A stretch of DNA of 64,000 bases from Polynucleobacter sp. MWH-P3-07-1 (GTDB lineage Bacteria > Pseudomonadota > Gammaproteobacteria > Burkholderiales > Burkholderiaceae). The DNA lies in NCBI RefSeq assembly GCF_018687555.1, contig NZ_CP061296.1, forward strand, positions 992,001 to 1,056,000. The letters are read 5' to 3'. Made by a program: the position numbers and the translations under genes. Position 1 is the first letter of the stretch; every line of letters begins with the position of its first letter. This document shows positions 33,750-43,647 of the stretch, piece by piece. The notes below the pieces were generated by a model. It worked only from the letters and a program-made list of their open reading frames with translations. It did not search any database and was not told where the DNA came from.

Positions 33750-35636
33750 TTAAGACTTCATGGGATTTTGCTCAATAATTTGCTTGATTTGCGCCAAGAC
33801 AGTTTGGTCTTCCATCGTGCTGATATCTCCAGGATCACGGCCCTCAGCAACGGCTTGTAGTGCGCGTCGGACTATCTTTCCTGAACGGGTTTTAGGTAAA
33901 GCCGTGACGATATAGACCCTGGCTGGACGCGCAATTGCTCCCAATTGCTGATCTACCGTCTTCATCAACTCCGCTTCGAGCGTCGCTACATGAGCAGCAT
34001 CTTTTGGGATCGCAAAACCAATCGCAACTTGGCCTTTTAGCTTGTCTTCAACACCTACGACTGCCACCTCGGAAATATTTGGATGGCTAGAGAGCGACTC
34101 TTCAATCTCACGAGTGCCTAGCCGATGCCCTGCCACATTGATCACGTCATCGGTTCGACCCAAGATAAAGAAATAACCGTCTTTATCTTTGATGCCCCAG
34201 TCAAAGGTGGAATAAATTGTCTTACCCGGAATCGTTTCCCAATAGGTACTCACAAAGCGTTTGTCATCACCCCAAACCGTTTGCATGCAACCTGGAGGCA
34301 AAGGCCCTTCAATCGCAATCACCCCTTTTTGGTCTGGACCGAGCTCTGCAGAGCTCGCATCATCGAGCAACTTCAGGTTATAGCCAAATGAAGGGACGCC
34401 TGGTGAACCAAACTTGTGGGGCATGACTTCGACACCGCGCTGAATTGCCAGCATGGGCCAACCTGTTTCGGTTTGCCAGTAGTTATCCACAATCGGCTTC
34501 TGAATTGCATCATGAATCCAGCTCGCGGTTGGCTCATCCAAAGGCTCGCCTGCCAAAAACAGTGCACGCAAACTCGAGAGATCATATTTACTCAAGAATG
34601 CAGGGTCTTGCTTCTTCAGCACCCTCACTGCGGTTGGCGCAGAGAACATCACTGAAACTTTGTATTTCTCCACCAACTGCCACCAGATGCCAGCATCAGG
34701 ACGCAATGGTGTGCCCTCATACAAGATGGTAGCCATGCCATGAATTAGTGGCGCATAAATAATGTAGCTATGCCCTACTACCCAACCAATATCTGAAGTA
34801 CAGAACATGGTCTCACCGGGCTTGCCACAAAAGATATGGTTCATGGTGGAAGCTAAAGCGACGGTATAACCGCCGGTATCGCGTTGCACGCCTTTCGGTT
34901 TACCAGTAGTGCCCGAGGTATACAAAATGTATGAAGGGTGAGTCGAGTCAACCCACTCAACCGGCACGATATCGTTCAAATGGTTTTGACGCTCTGTCGC
35001 GTAATCTAAGTCGCGCCCTGTAACGGGGGTGAAATCAACCAAGCCTCGATTCACTATCAAGACTTTTTCAGGTTTGGCGGTTGCTAAGGCAATCGCCTCA
35101 TCTAGTAATGGCTTGTATGGCACCGCTTTACCACCGCGCATTCCTGCCTCAGCCGTGATGATCATTTTGGGTTTAGCGTCATCAATTCGAGAAGCTAAGC
35201 TATGTGAGGCAAAGCCACCAAAGACCACCGAGTGAATTGCACCGATACGAACACAAGCCAGCATTGCAAAGCAAGCTTCGGCAATCATTGGCATGTAAAT
35301 TAATACACGATCGCCCTTCTTCACACCATTGGCTTTCAGAATCGCGGCGAGCCGATTGACCTCTTCATACAACTCTTGGTAGGTATAGGTTTTTTCGATA
35401 TTTGTTTCAGTAGACACTGCGACCAAAGCGGTTTGGTCGGCTCGATCTTTTAAGTGACGATCTACGGCGTTGTAGCAAAGATTGGTTAAGCCACCTTCAA
35501 ACCATTTTGCAAATGGTGGATTAGCGTAATTGAGAACGGACTGAAATGGCTTTTCCCAATGAACTAATTTGGCCTGCTCTCCCCAGAAACCATCTGGATC
35601 TTGAATCGAGCGTTCATGATGCGCTTTGTAGGACAT
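33750..35636 (-). CDS. prpE: Propionyl-CoA synthetase
   Basis: Activates propionate to propionyl-CoA with ATP. The 628-residue ANL-family enzyme has the N-terminal SIQDPDGFWGEQAKLVHWEKP, SVVFGGFASHSLASRIDDAKP, the AMP-binding loop YTSGTTGKPKGVQRDTGGY, CTSDIGWVVGHSYI, NYWQTETGWPM and the hinge/lysine motif LPKTRSGKIVRRAL, whose Lys is the acetylation-controlled residue in this family. RDTGGY and SLASRI favour PrpE over acetyl-CoA synthetase. No 2-methylcitrate genes lie nearby. It follows mltD by 54 bp. Confidence 0.92.
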   Translation of the reverse strand: MSYKAHHERSIQDPDGFWGEQAKLVHWEKPFQSVLNYANPPFAKWFEGGLTNLCYNAVDRHLKDRADQTALVAVSTETNIEKTYTYQELYEEVNRLAAILKANGVKKGDRVLIYMPMIAEACFAMLACVRIGAIHSVVFGGFASHSLASRIDDAKPKMIITAEAGMRGGKAVPYKPLLDEAIALATAKPEKVLIVNRGLVDFTPVTGRDLDYATERQNHLNDIVPVEWVDSTHPSYILYTSGTTGKPKGVQRDTGGYTVALASTMNHIFCGKPGETMFCTSDIGWVVGHSYIIYAPLIHGMATILYEGTPLRPDAGIWWQLVEKYKVSVMFSAPTAVRVLKKQDPAFLSKYDLSSLRALFLAGEPLDEPTASWIHDAIQKPIVDNYWQTETGWPMLAIQRGVEVMPHKFGSPGVPSFGYNLKLLDDASSAELGPDQKGVIAIEGPLPPGCMQTVWGDDKRFVSTYWETIPGKTIYSTFDWGIKDKDGYFFILGRTDDVINVAGHRLGTREIEESLSSHPNISEVAVVGVEDKLKGQVAIGFAIPKDAAHVATLEAELMKTVDQQLGAIARPARVYIVTALPKTRSGKIVRRALQAVAEGRDPGDISTMEDQTVLAQIKQIIEQNPMKS

Positions 35637-35690
35637 GTTTAACCTGACAGTAAAAAAATTCCTGACACTCAGACCAACCAGAGGGTTCTC

Positions 35691-37061
35691 TTAGTTGCTA
35701 GAGGTCTTAATGGGATCTTTTTTCGCAGATTTTGCAAGTCCTGTCGATGCGGATTTATGCTGAGTTGCGGCGTTATTGGAGGAGGAATTACCCTTAGAGG
35801 CCGACTTAGACTCTTTGGTTTTACCCGAACCCTTCCCTGCTGCACCTTTCTTGGTCTTTTTAGGGGGTGGTGGCTTCTCCAAGCTCAGGCTAGCGGTCTC
35901 AGCTAATGCAACTGAAATATCACCAGGCCGTCGGCTGGTTTTTGGAATGATGACAGTAGACCCCGCCTTAATTCTCATCCCCTTGGGAATGCCATTGATC
36001 TCCCGCAAGGTAGCCAAATCCACGCCCAAACTTTGCGCAGTAGCCTCAGCACTTTGGGTTTGCGCCACCTTCACAGCCGTCCATGTGGAGAGGGGCTTGT
36101 TGTATTTTTTGAGGTTCTCTTGATAGACCTCTGCATGTCCGAATGGTAAGAGTATTTGCTGATTGGCTGCGCTGAGAATCACGGGCTTATTAAAAGAAGG
36201 ATTGAGCGTCTTAAATTCATCAACAGACATTTCAGCCAACTTGGCAGCAAGCGCGACATCAATATCGTTATTGACATCAACCGCAATAAAGTAAGGATGA
36301 TTCTCCAAGTCCGGCAAGGTCACTCCAAATGCAGCAGGATCTAAAACCAGGGCACGGTAAGCCATCAACTTGGGCACGTATGCTCTGGTCTCCAGCGGCA
36401 TACTTAAACTCCAATAGTCTGTTGGTAAGCCAGCAGCCAGATTTCTTTTTTGAGCCTTGAGAATATTGCCCGCCCCCCAGTTATACGCTGCTAGAGCCAG
36501 CTCCCAACTTCCAAATTGAGTATGCAGACGATTTAAGTAATCAAGCGCTGCATCGGTTGATTGCAAAACATCGCGTCGTTCGTCACGGAAGACATTCTGA
36601 GTTAACTGAAAATCTTTTCCAGTCTTGGGCATAAATTGCCAGATTCCCATAGCCTTAGCGCCTGACTTGGCTTGTGGATTAAAGGCGCTTTCTACAAATG
36701 GGAGTAAGGCCAGTTCAGTCGGCATATTGCGCGCATTCACTTCCTGAACGATATAAAACAAATATGGTGACGAACGCTTCATCGAGCGCTGAACATAATC
36801 TGGCCGGCTCGCCAACCAAACCGTTTGATCAACAATGAGTGGTGAATCCACTGGCTCCATTTGGAAGCCATCTCGAATCCGAAGCCAGAGATTATCTGAA
36901 GGCGCACCCAAGTCGCTGACGTTTTGTTTATTTAAATTGACGCGCGTTGCGCGGGATAGCTTGGCACTTCCTTTGGTTGGGGTATCGGAGGACCAATCAC
37001 CCGTCGCGCAACCTGTCAGCACAGCAACCATCACGATCGCCGCATAAGGCCAACGGATCAA
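35691..37061 (-). CDS. mltD: Membrane-bound lytic murein transglycosylase D
   Basis: Cleaves peptidoglycan glycan strands, forming 1,6-anhydro ends. A lipoprotein signal with lipobox LTGC at the N-terminus is followed by an SLT domain (PFVESAFNPQAKSGAKAMG with catalytic Glu, IWQFMPKTGKDF, LALAAYNWGAGN) and a LysM-type region near TWTAVKVAQ to GSTVIIPK, then a Lys/Ser-rich tail. The start is set at TTG 37061: AAGGA lies 6 nt before it and TTGA overlaps the gloB stop. A TTG five codons earlier is the alternative. Confidence 0.92.
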   Translation of the reverse strand: MIRWPYAAIVMVAVLTGCATGDWSSDTPTKGSAKLSRATRVNLNKQNVSDLGAPSDNLWLRIRDGFQMEPVDSPLIVDQTVWLASRPDYVQRSMKRSSPYLFYIVQEVNARNMPTELALLPFVESAFNPQAKSGAKAMGIWQFMPKTGKDFQLTQNVFRDERRDVLQSTDAALDYLNRLHTQFGSWELALAAYNWGAGNILKAQKRNLAAGLPTDYWSLSMPLETRAYVPKLMAYRALVLDPAAFGVTLPDLENHPYFIAVDVNNDIDVALAAKLAEMSVDEFKTLNPSFNKPVILSAANQQILLPFGHAEVYQENLKKYNKPLSTWTAVKVAQTQSAEATAQSLGVDLATLREINGIPKGMRIKAGSTVIIPKTSRRPGDISVALAETASLSLEKPPPPKKTKKGAAGKGSGKTKESKSASKGNSSSNNAATQHKSASTGLAKSAKKDPIKTSSN

Positions 37062-37870
37062 AACCGATCCTTCCAAGCCCGAATCACTGCTAATACATGG
37101 GCAGGACTGGGCAAACTTGTCTCACCAGAAATCGCCATCGCTGAAGCAACTACCTCAGCCTGGTTACAGCGCATGAAGGGATTGACTTGTAATTCATGGC
37201 CAATGGTTGTTGGCAAGGTAGGCAAGCCTTTCGCTCGCAAGGCTTTTGCTCTCTCAGCCCAATCGATCAAGTTGGTATTGTTTGGCTCTACAGCCAAAGC
37301 AAAACGGATGTTCGATAAGGTGTACTCATGGGTACAAAACACGAGTGTGTTTTTGGGCAAGGCCGCAAACTTGGCAAGCGACTCACTCATCTGGGTAGGA
37401 GTGCCTTCAAACAATCTGCCACAACCCGATGCAAACAAGGTATCACCACAAAACAGCATGGGCTCAAGTACATTGGCCTGCATGTTCGCAAAGTAGGCAA
37501 TGTGGCTCAAGGTATGTCCTGGCACTTCAAAGACCTTGAGACTTAAGCGTGGATGGGCAATCTCTACCTTATCCCCTTCTAAAAGTCCTTCGGTTCTGCC
37601 TGAGATATCAATACTCGCTGGACCATAAACCGGAATTGGATGCGGCTTCATGGCGTCAATTAATTGCAATACACCGCCAGTATGATCAGCATGATGATGG
37701 GTAATGAGAATGCCTGTTAAGTGCAATTGCTTTTCAGCCAGGTAATCTAAAACGGGCGCTGCATCACCTGGATCTACTACGAGAGCAGAATGACCATCAT
37801 GGATACACCAAATATAGTTATCCTCGAAAGCGGGGATGGGCCAAACCTGTAATAAAGTATTCTTGTCCAT
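37058..37870 (-). CDS. gloB: Hydroxyacylglutathione hydrolase (glyoxalase II)
   Basis: Hydrolyses S-D-lactoylglutathione in methylglyoxal detoxification. It has the metallo-beta-lactamase metal site THHHADHTGG, GHTLSHIAYF, CGDTLFASGCGRLFEGTP and FCTHEYTLSNIRFA. The ATG at 37870 is chosen because MDKNTLLQVWPIPAFEDNY begins the conserved part; the frame opens 12 codons earlier. It is divergent from the methyltransferase gene with only a few bp between the two starts, the usual gloB / methyltransferase / rnhA block. Confidence 0.95.
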   Translation of the reverse strand: MDKNTLLQVWPIPAFEDNYIWCIHDGHSALVVDPGDAAPVLDYLAEKQLHLTGILITHHHADHTGGVLQLIDAMKPHPIPVYGPASIDISGRTEGLLEGDKVEIAHPRLSLKVFEVPGHTLSHIAYFANMQANVLEPMLFCGDTLFASGCGRLFEGTPTQMSESLAKFAALPKNTLVFCTHEYTLSNIRFALAVEPNNTNLIDWAERAKALRAKGLPTLPTTIGHELQVNPFMRCNQAEVVASAMAISGETSLPSPAHVLAVIRAWKDRF

Positions 37871-37876
37871 AGACTC

Positions 37877-38674
37877 ATGATACCAACCCCGATCCCCCCT
37901 TCCCAAGCCCCCGCACCACCATGGAGTTCATGGGAAAAATGGCTGGAGTCACCCCCCGGAAAGTATGTCCTGAGCTGGGAGCAGCGCTGCTTTGATCAAA
38001 TCGTGGCCGACGTTTTTGGTTTTCATGCTGTCCAAATTGGGTTACCGCAGATCAACTCCCTAGCAGAAAATCGCATGCCATTGCATGCTTTATTGATTGG
38101 TCGGCATGACACTCAAGAAAACCTGCCTTCAGCGCAATGGCACATCATTGAAGGTGAAAATCATGAACTCCCTTTTGCCAGCGAGAGCATTGATTTATTA
38201 ATTCTTCCGCATGTTCTGGAATTCGCTGCAGACCCCCATCAAGTTCTGCGTGAAGTGGAGCGTGTTCTTCGCCCTGAGGGTCGTCTGATTATTTCTGGAT
38301 TTAATCCGGCCAGTATTTGGGGAGTTAGGCAGTATCTCAGTCGCTTAATTGGCAACCCTTACCTTCCTCGAGACGGACAGTTCATTGGGCTGATGCGGAT
38401 TAAAGACTGGCTGCAATTACTCAATTTCTCATTAGACCGCGGTCACTTTGGCTGCTATAAATGGCCACTCCAGAGTATAAGCGGGATGGCGCGCATGGAT
38501 TTCTTGGAGTTAATGGGTAACCGATGGTGGCCTATTTTTGGGGCAGTGTTCTTAATCTCGGCGATCAAAAGACAGGCTGGCATGCGTTTGATTGGTCGAA
38601 TCCCCAGCAAAATTCTGCCAGCAATCCAGCAATTGAGTCCGGCTGCAGAGCGAAATCAGCTAAAGTCCAAATAA
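37877..38674 (+). CDS. Class I SAM-dependent methyltransferase
   Basis: A 265-residue Methyltransf_11-type protein. The N-terminal [20 protein letters not shown] and the block [46 protein letters not shown] give the SAM-fold core (the first glycine motif is degenerate). This family is usual between gloB and rnhA in Burkholderiales, but its substrate is unknown. It ends 16 bp before rnhA, so the two are probably cotranscribed. Confidence 0.85.
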   Translation: MIPTPIPPSQAPAPPWSSWEKWLESPPGKYVLSWEQRCFDQIVADVFGFHAVQIGLPQINSLAENRMPLHALLIGRHDTQENLPSAQWHIIEGENHELPFASESIDLLILPHVLEFAADPHQVLREVERVLRPEGRLIISGFNPASIWGVRQYLSRLIGNPYLPRDGQFIGLMRIKDWLQLLNFSLDRGHFGCYKWPLQSISGMARMDFLELMGNRWWPIFGAVFLISAIKRQAGMRLIGRIPSKILPAIQQLSPAAERNQLKSK

Positions 38675-38690
38675 ACCTCATCAGCTAACC

Positions 38691-39146
38691 ATGTCAGACA
38701 CTAAACACGCTCACCACATCGTCATTTATACCGACGGAGCCTGCAAAGGCAATCCCGGCCCCGGAGGCTGGGGAGCAGTGCTGCGCTCGGGCGGTCATGA
38801 AAAACACTTACATGGCGGCGCAGAGCACACTACCAATAATCGCATGGAAATTAGCGCTGTCATTCATGCTCTCAAAGCCCTGAAGCAGGCTAGCTCGGTA
38901 GAGCTCTGGACAGACTCCCAATACGTCCAAAAAGGAGTAACCGAATGGCTAGAGGGATGGAAAAAGCGAGGCTGGAAAACGGCTAGTAAAGAGCCTGTTA
39001 AAAACGCTGACCTGTGGCAAGAATTGGATGAATTGCTCCCTAAACATCAAATCTCGTGGCATTGGGTCCGGGGACACAACGGCGACCCCAGCAATGAACT
39101 GGCTGATCAGCTCGCGAATCGTGGGGTCGAAGAGTACCTGCCCTAG
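38691..39146 (+). CDS. rnhA: Ribonuclease HI
   Basis: Degrades RNA in RNA-DNA hybrids. The 151-residue protein has [18 protein letters not shown] (first Asp), [13 protein letters not shown] (Glu), [12 protein letters not shown] (second Asp), the basic handle [20 protein letters not shown], and [20 protein letters not shown] (His loop and last Asp). In relatives dnaQ often follows directly; here an RND efflux pair lies between them. Confidence 0.96.
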   Translation: MSDTKHAHHIVIYTDGACKGNPGPGGWGAVLRSGGHEKHLHGGAEHTTNNRMEISAVIHALKALKQASSVELWTDSQYVQKGVTEWLEGWKKRGWKTASKEPVKNADLWQELDELLPKHQISWHWVRGHNGDPSNELADQLANRGVEEYLP

Positions 39147-39231
39147 CTACCCCCTAGCTTGGAAGCCTTTATTAAGGGGTTTATGAGAGAATGGTCGGAT
39201 TCTGAGAACTACTTAAACTGCCTTCGAGACC

Positions 39232-40536
39232 GTGTCCAAAATTCAACTATTCGTTAGCAAACTTCCCCCCAAGATTCAGCCCATTGCCCAAAAATGCATT
39301 GAGCAGTTGCAAAGACTTCAATCTCAGGTCGAGGAAAAACTGCGCCCCTACTGGGAAAAGTACTCCCCTCAAATCAAGCAACTGGATTACGCTCAAAGCA
39401 AGGCTTTTGTGCTCAAGTACAAATGGCGAATCATTGGAATTTTGTTTGTGCTTTATGCCGGCTCGAAGATCGTCAATTATTTCTTCCCCGCTACTGACAA
39501 AGTCGGCGGACCAGTCACTGTCACGACGGTCCTAGTGGAGCCCAAAGACGTTCCCTTAGTCATTGAAGCCACCGGCACGATTGTTTCAAACAATATCGTT
39601 GATATTCGCCCCATGATCACCAATACGGTTGCGAAAATTTTGGTCAAAGATGGTCAAGAAGTGAAAGCGGGTGACTTGCTGTTTCAATTGGATGATCGCA
39701 ATGACAAAGCCAACTACGACAAACTCAAAGCACTGGCAGATGACGCTCAAAGCCAGTATTTGCGTGCCAAGGAACTGGTTGCCAAAAACTTTATTTCGAA
39801 AGCGGGCTTAGAAACCTCCAATGCGAATGCCAAGTCCGCCCTTGCGGCTGCTAAAGCTGCCGAAGTGCAACTGTCTTTTGATTACATCCGCTCACCGATT
39901 GATGGTCGCGCGGGCATTGTGAATGTCTTCCCTGGCTCCTTGGTACAAGCAGGTAATGTGGTTTCCACCGCCACTAATTCAACTGCTACCTCTAGCGTTG
40001 GCTCCATGGTCACTATTACCCAACTGAACCCCATCAATGTGCAGTTCATCATTCCGGAAAAAGATATTCCGACCGTTTTAGAAAATCAGCTTGATGGCGA
40101 CGCGCTTACTGTAAAAGTCACTGTTGGTGATGCTAGCAAACGAGTCTACGCAGGTAAGGTCTTAGTGATTGATAATCAAGTAGACCCCTCCATTGGCGCT
40201 GTCCGAGTGAAAGCACAGATTCCCAATGACGAGATGACTTTGCTACCCGGTCAATTTGCGCGTGTCTTCTTAGAAGCCAGCACCCTGAAAGGGGCTCTGC
40301 AAGTCCCTTCTCAAGCAGTGATTTTGAGTCCTAATGGCAAACGGGTATACATAGTCGATAAAGACGATAAAGCAGTTGCGAAGGCCGTTAAGGTTCTTTA
40401 TGAATATCAAGGTCAAGCGGTAATCGATGGCATTTCAGCTGGTGATCGGGTTGTCGTTGAAGGCAAACAAAATCTCCGGCCAGGGAGCAAGATTAAAGAA
40501 TCCAAGCTTGTTCTCCAACCAGTAAACCCTAGCTAA
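39232..40536 (+). CDS. RND efflux periplasmic adaptor (membrane fusion protein)
   Basis: An HlyD/AcrA-type adaptor of 434 residues. It has a long N-terminal part (about 90 residues, Lys/Gln-rich, with one membrane helix near IIGILFVLYAGSKIVNYFF) before the conserved VVIEATGT-type strand, a lipoyl half (ILVKDGQEVKAGDLLFQLDD), a helical hairpin, the second half FDYIRSPIDGRAGIVNVFPG, and beta-barrel and membrane-proximal domains (LLPGQFARVFLE, VPSQAVI). No lipobox is present, so it is anchored by a helix. The start is GTG at 39232. It is 11 bp upstream of its permease; no outer-membrane channel gene is adjacent. Confidence 0.92.
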   Translation: MSKIQLFVSKLPPKIQPIAQKCIEQLQRLQSQVEEKLRPYWEKYSPQIKQLDYAQSKAFVLKYKWRIIGILFVLYAGSKIVNYFFPATDKVGGPVTVTTVLVEPKDVPLVIEATGTIVSNNIVDIRPMITNTVAKILVKDGQEVKAGDLLFQLDDRNDKANYDKLKALADDAQSQYLRAKELVAKNFISKAGLETSNANAKSALAAAKAAEVQLSFDYIRSPIDGRAGIVNVFPGSLVQAGNVVSTATNSTATSSVGSMVTITQLNPINVQFIIPEKDIPTVLENQLDGDALTVKVTVGDASKRVYAGKVLVIDNQVDPSIGAVRVKAQIPNDEMTLLPGQFARVFLEASTLKGALQVPSQAVILSPNGKRVYIVDKDDKAVAKAVKVLYEYQGQAVIDGISAGDRVVVEGKQNLRPGSKIKESKLVLQPVNPS

Positions 40537-40547
40537 GTAAAAATCAC

Positions 40548-43500
40548 ATGACGCTATCCGAATTATGTATTCGGCGTCCCGTAATGACGGTGCTGCTTTC
40601 AGTATCGACCGTCATTGCAGGTGCCGTTGCCTATCTCCATATTCCTGTTGCTGCGCTTCCCAGCTTTAACTCTCCCGTTATCTCGGTTAGCGCCTCACTC
40701 CCTGGTGCTTCACCAGAAAACATGGCAGCCTCAGTAGCCCTTCCTCTTGAAAAAGAGTTCTCAACAATTGATGGCATTACGGTAATTAGCTCAAGCAACT
40801 TTCTGGGCACAACCAGCATCACTCTCGAATTTAATAACGATCGAGATATCGACAAAGCCGCAGTAGACGTTCAAGCTGCGCTCTTGCGTGCTCAAAAGCG
40901 TCTGCCGATTGAGATGACATCTCCACCGTCTTATCGAAAAATTAATCCTGCTGATACACCAGTTCTAGTAGTGCGGATGAGCTCACCCTCCATGAATCTC
41001 TCTGACCTCAACGACTACGCAGAGAATTTACTGTCACCCAATCTTTCTACTATCAGCGGTGTTGCACAGGTCATTGTTTATGGCGCCAAACGTTATGCCG
41101 TTCGCATCCGCGTCCATCCAGATGCGTTAGCTAACCGTAACCTGACGATGGATGACGTGGCTACTGCTGTGAATAAAGCCAATACCAATAGCCCGGTTGG
41201 CGTTCTAGACGGCCCTCGTCAGTCCATCACCATTTATGCCAACCCACAACTGGTCAAGCCTGAAGAATTTGGCAACCTTGTCATTAGTCAAAAAAATGGT
41301 TTGCCAATTTATCTGCGTGATATTGCAGAAGTCAGCCAGAGCTATGAGGATGTCAAGACCTGGGCAACCTCTGGTGGCGAACGCTCAATCGCGATTGCTG
41401 TATTACGTCAGCCAAATGCCAATACGGTCGATGTCGTCAATTCGATTAAAGCCCTGCTGCCTCAATTGCAAAAGCAGATGCCCACTTCAATCAAATTAAG
41501 TCTTTTAAACGACCGTTCACTGTCGATCTTGGATTCGATTCATGACGTCAATATCACCCTAGCATTGACTGTACTCCTAGTAGTGCTGGTGATTTTCCTG
41601 TTTCTAAAACATATCTCAGCGACCATCATCCCAACAGTTAGCATGCCGATCTCTTTGATAGGCGCCTTCTTCCTGCTCTACTTTATGGGTTACAGCCTGG
41701 ATAACATTTCGCTCTTAGGTATTACGCTAGCAGTAGGCTTGGTGGTCGATGATGCGATTGTGGTACTTGAAAATATCATGCGTTATGTCGAAGAAGGCAT
41801 GGATCCACTCAAGGCATCTCTGAAAGGCAGTAAAGAGGTGGGCTTCACCATCATCTCGATCTCGATTTCATTGGTTGCCATTTTTATCCCCCTCTTCTTC
41901 ATGGCGGGTCCCATTGGCTTGCTCTTTAGAGAATTTGCAGTAATCGTAACCTTGTCGATTTTGGTATCGGCCGTTGCTTCCCTGACGATCGTCCCCCTGA
42001 TGTGTAGCCGCTTCCTACCAAAACCGGGTGAACACCCTAAAGAGTTTGAAATTAATAAAAAGTTTGATCGTATTTTTGACTGGATGCTGAAGACCTATAT
42101 CCACTATCTAGATATGGCTCTTCGCAATCGCAAGAAGGTCCTATGGGGCGCAATTTCCACTTTTGTGATTACGATCGTATTGTTTATCCAAACACCTAAG
42201 GGCTTCTTCCCTGAAGAGGATATTGGGCAAATCTCTGCCACTACCGAGGCCTCAGAGGACATCTCCTTTACCGCAATGCTGGCACTCCAGGATCAGGCCG
42301 CTGCAATTGTGAATTCCGATCCCAATGTAGATAGCTCCATCTCTGTGATTGGCGGTGGCGCTAGCTCTGGCACAAATACAGGCCGTATGTTTATTATTCT
42401 TAAACCAAAGGGTGATCGACAAAAAATGGCGCAGGTCTTAGAGGGCTTACGCGCCAAATTCAAAGAGTTGCCTGGCCTTCAGGTCTATATGCGCCCAACT
42501 CAAAACCTTCAGCTGGGAGGTAAAAGCAGTAAGAGTCGCTATCAATTTACCTTGCAAAGCGTTGGCTTTGAAGGTGTTAATGACTGGGCTGAGAAGCTCA
42601 TGCAAAAAATGAAAGCGGACCCCCTATTCCGTGATGTGACCAGCGACTCGCAACTGAAGGGCTTGGATATTCAGATTGAGATCAATCGAGAAAAGGCCGC
42701 TAATGCTGGTGTGACGATTGCTGATATTCGAACTGCGCTCTACTCTTCATTTGGCGAGCGTCAAGTTTCGACTATCTATACACCCGTCAATACCTACTAC
42801 GCCATCTTGGAAACAGCAGCTGAAGACCGTCAATACGAAACCGATTTGAATAAAGTCTATGTGCGCGGTCGCGCTACCGACAAACTGGTACCACTATCGA
42901 GTGTTGCTAGCTTCGTGCGTAAGGTTGGACCCACAGCGGTTAACCATCAAGGCCAGATCCCTGCGGTCACACTCTCCTTTAACCTGGCGCCAGATGTTTT
43001 CTTGGGCGATGCCACTAAAAAGATTGAGTCTTACTGCCGCGAAATTGGTTTACCCCCTTCTATCATCACCAGCTACGGCGGCGATGCTGCAGTATTTAAG
43101 AGCAATCAATCGGGTCAAATTATTTTGATTCTGGCTGCCTTGGGTGTGATTTACATCATCCTTGGTGTTCTATACGAGAGTTACATTCATCCCTTAACCA
43201 TTTTGGCAGGATTACCCTCGGCAGCGATTGGTGCCATCCTAGCGCTGCGTCTCTTTGGCTTTGAGCTCACCGTGATCGCATCGATTGGCATCTTGCTCTT
43301 GATTGGTATTGTGAAGAAGAATGCGATTTTGATGATCGACTTTGCTCTGCAGGCACAACGGGGTCAAGGCATGACTCCAGAAAAAGCGATTCGCGAAGCC
43401 TGTATCTTGCGTTTCCGCCCCATCATGATGACCACCTTCGCTGCCTTGATGGGTGCCCTACCGATCGCTCTGGGTCTGGGTGCAGGTGCTGAACTTAGAC

Positions 43501-43646
43501 AACCGCTGGGCATTACGGTTGCAGGTGGCTTGATCTTCTCTCAATTTGTGACCTTGATTATTACGCCCGTGATCTATCTCTACTTAGATAAATATGCAGG
43601 CAACGGGCCCATGGAAATTCCGGAATCTGTCTTAGAGGGAACCTAA
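40548..43646 (+). CDS. RND efflux transporter permease (AcrB/MdtBC-like, HAE1 family)
   Basis: A 1032-residue proton-driven exporter with the AcrB architecture: N-terminal SELCIRRPVMTVLLS, a large periplasmic loop, the helix-4 proton-relay motif GLVVDDAIVVLENIMRYVEEG, a second periplasmic loop, and a C-terminal half with LIGIVKKNAILMIDFALQAQ and RFRPIMMTTFAALMGALPIA. It should export hydrophobic compounds with the upstream adaptor and an unlinked TolC-type channel. Its stop codon is one base before the dnaQ ATG, so dnaQ translation may depend on it. Confidence 0.94.
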   Translation: MTLSELCIRRPVMTVLLSVSTVIAGAVAYLHIPVAALPSFNSPVISVSASLPGASPENMAASVALPLEKEFSTIDGITVISSSNFLGTTSITLEFNNDRDIDKAAVDVQAALLRAQKRLPIEMTSPPSYRKINPADTPVLVVRMSSPSMNLSDLNDYAENLLSPNLSTISGVAQVIVYGAKRYAVRIRVHPDALANRNLTMDDVATAVNKANTNSPVGVLDGPRQSITIYANPQLVKPEEFGNLVISQKNGLPIYLRDIAEVSQSYEDVKTWATSGGERSIAIAVLRQPNANTVDVVNSIKALLPQLQKQMPTSIKLSLLNDRSLSILDSIHDVNITLALTVLLVVLVIFLFLKHISATIIPTVSMPISLIGAFFLLYFMGYSLDNISLLGITLAVGLVVDDAIVVLENIMRYVEEGMDPLKASLKGSKEVGFTIISISISLVAIFIPLFFMAGPIGLLFREFAVIVTLSILVSAVASLTIVPLMCSRFLPKPGEHPKEFEINKKFDRIFDWMLKTYIHYLDMALRNRKKVLWGAISTFVITIVLFIQTPKGFFPEEDIGQISATTEASEDISFTAMLALQDQAAAIVNSDPNVDSSISVIGGGASSGTNTGRMFIILKPKGDRQKMAQVLEGLRAKFKELPGLQVYMRPTQNLQLGGKSSKSRYQFTLQSVGFEGVNDWAEKLMQKMKADPLFRDVTSDSQLKGLDIQIEINREKAANAGVTIADIRTALYSSFGERQVSTIYTPVNTYYAILETAAEDRQYETDLNKVYVRGRATDKLVPLSSVASFVRKVGPTAVNHQGQIPAVTLSFNLAPDVFLGDATKKIESYCREIGLPPSIITSYGGDAAVFKSNQSGQIILILAALGVIYIILGVLYESYIHPLTILAGLPSAAIGAILALRLFGFELTVIASIGILLLIGIVKKNAILMIDFALQAQRGQGMTPEKAIREACILRFRPIMMTTFAALMGALPIALGLGAGAELRQPLGITVAGGLIFSQFVTLIITPVIYLYLDKYAGNGPMEIPESVLEGT

Positions 43647-43647
43647 T

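Noticed and set aside
39150..39186. Terminator after rnhA
   Set aside because: CCCC and GGGG can pair across a loop of about 20 nt, but the stem is short, has a mismatch and no proper T-run.
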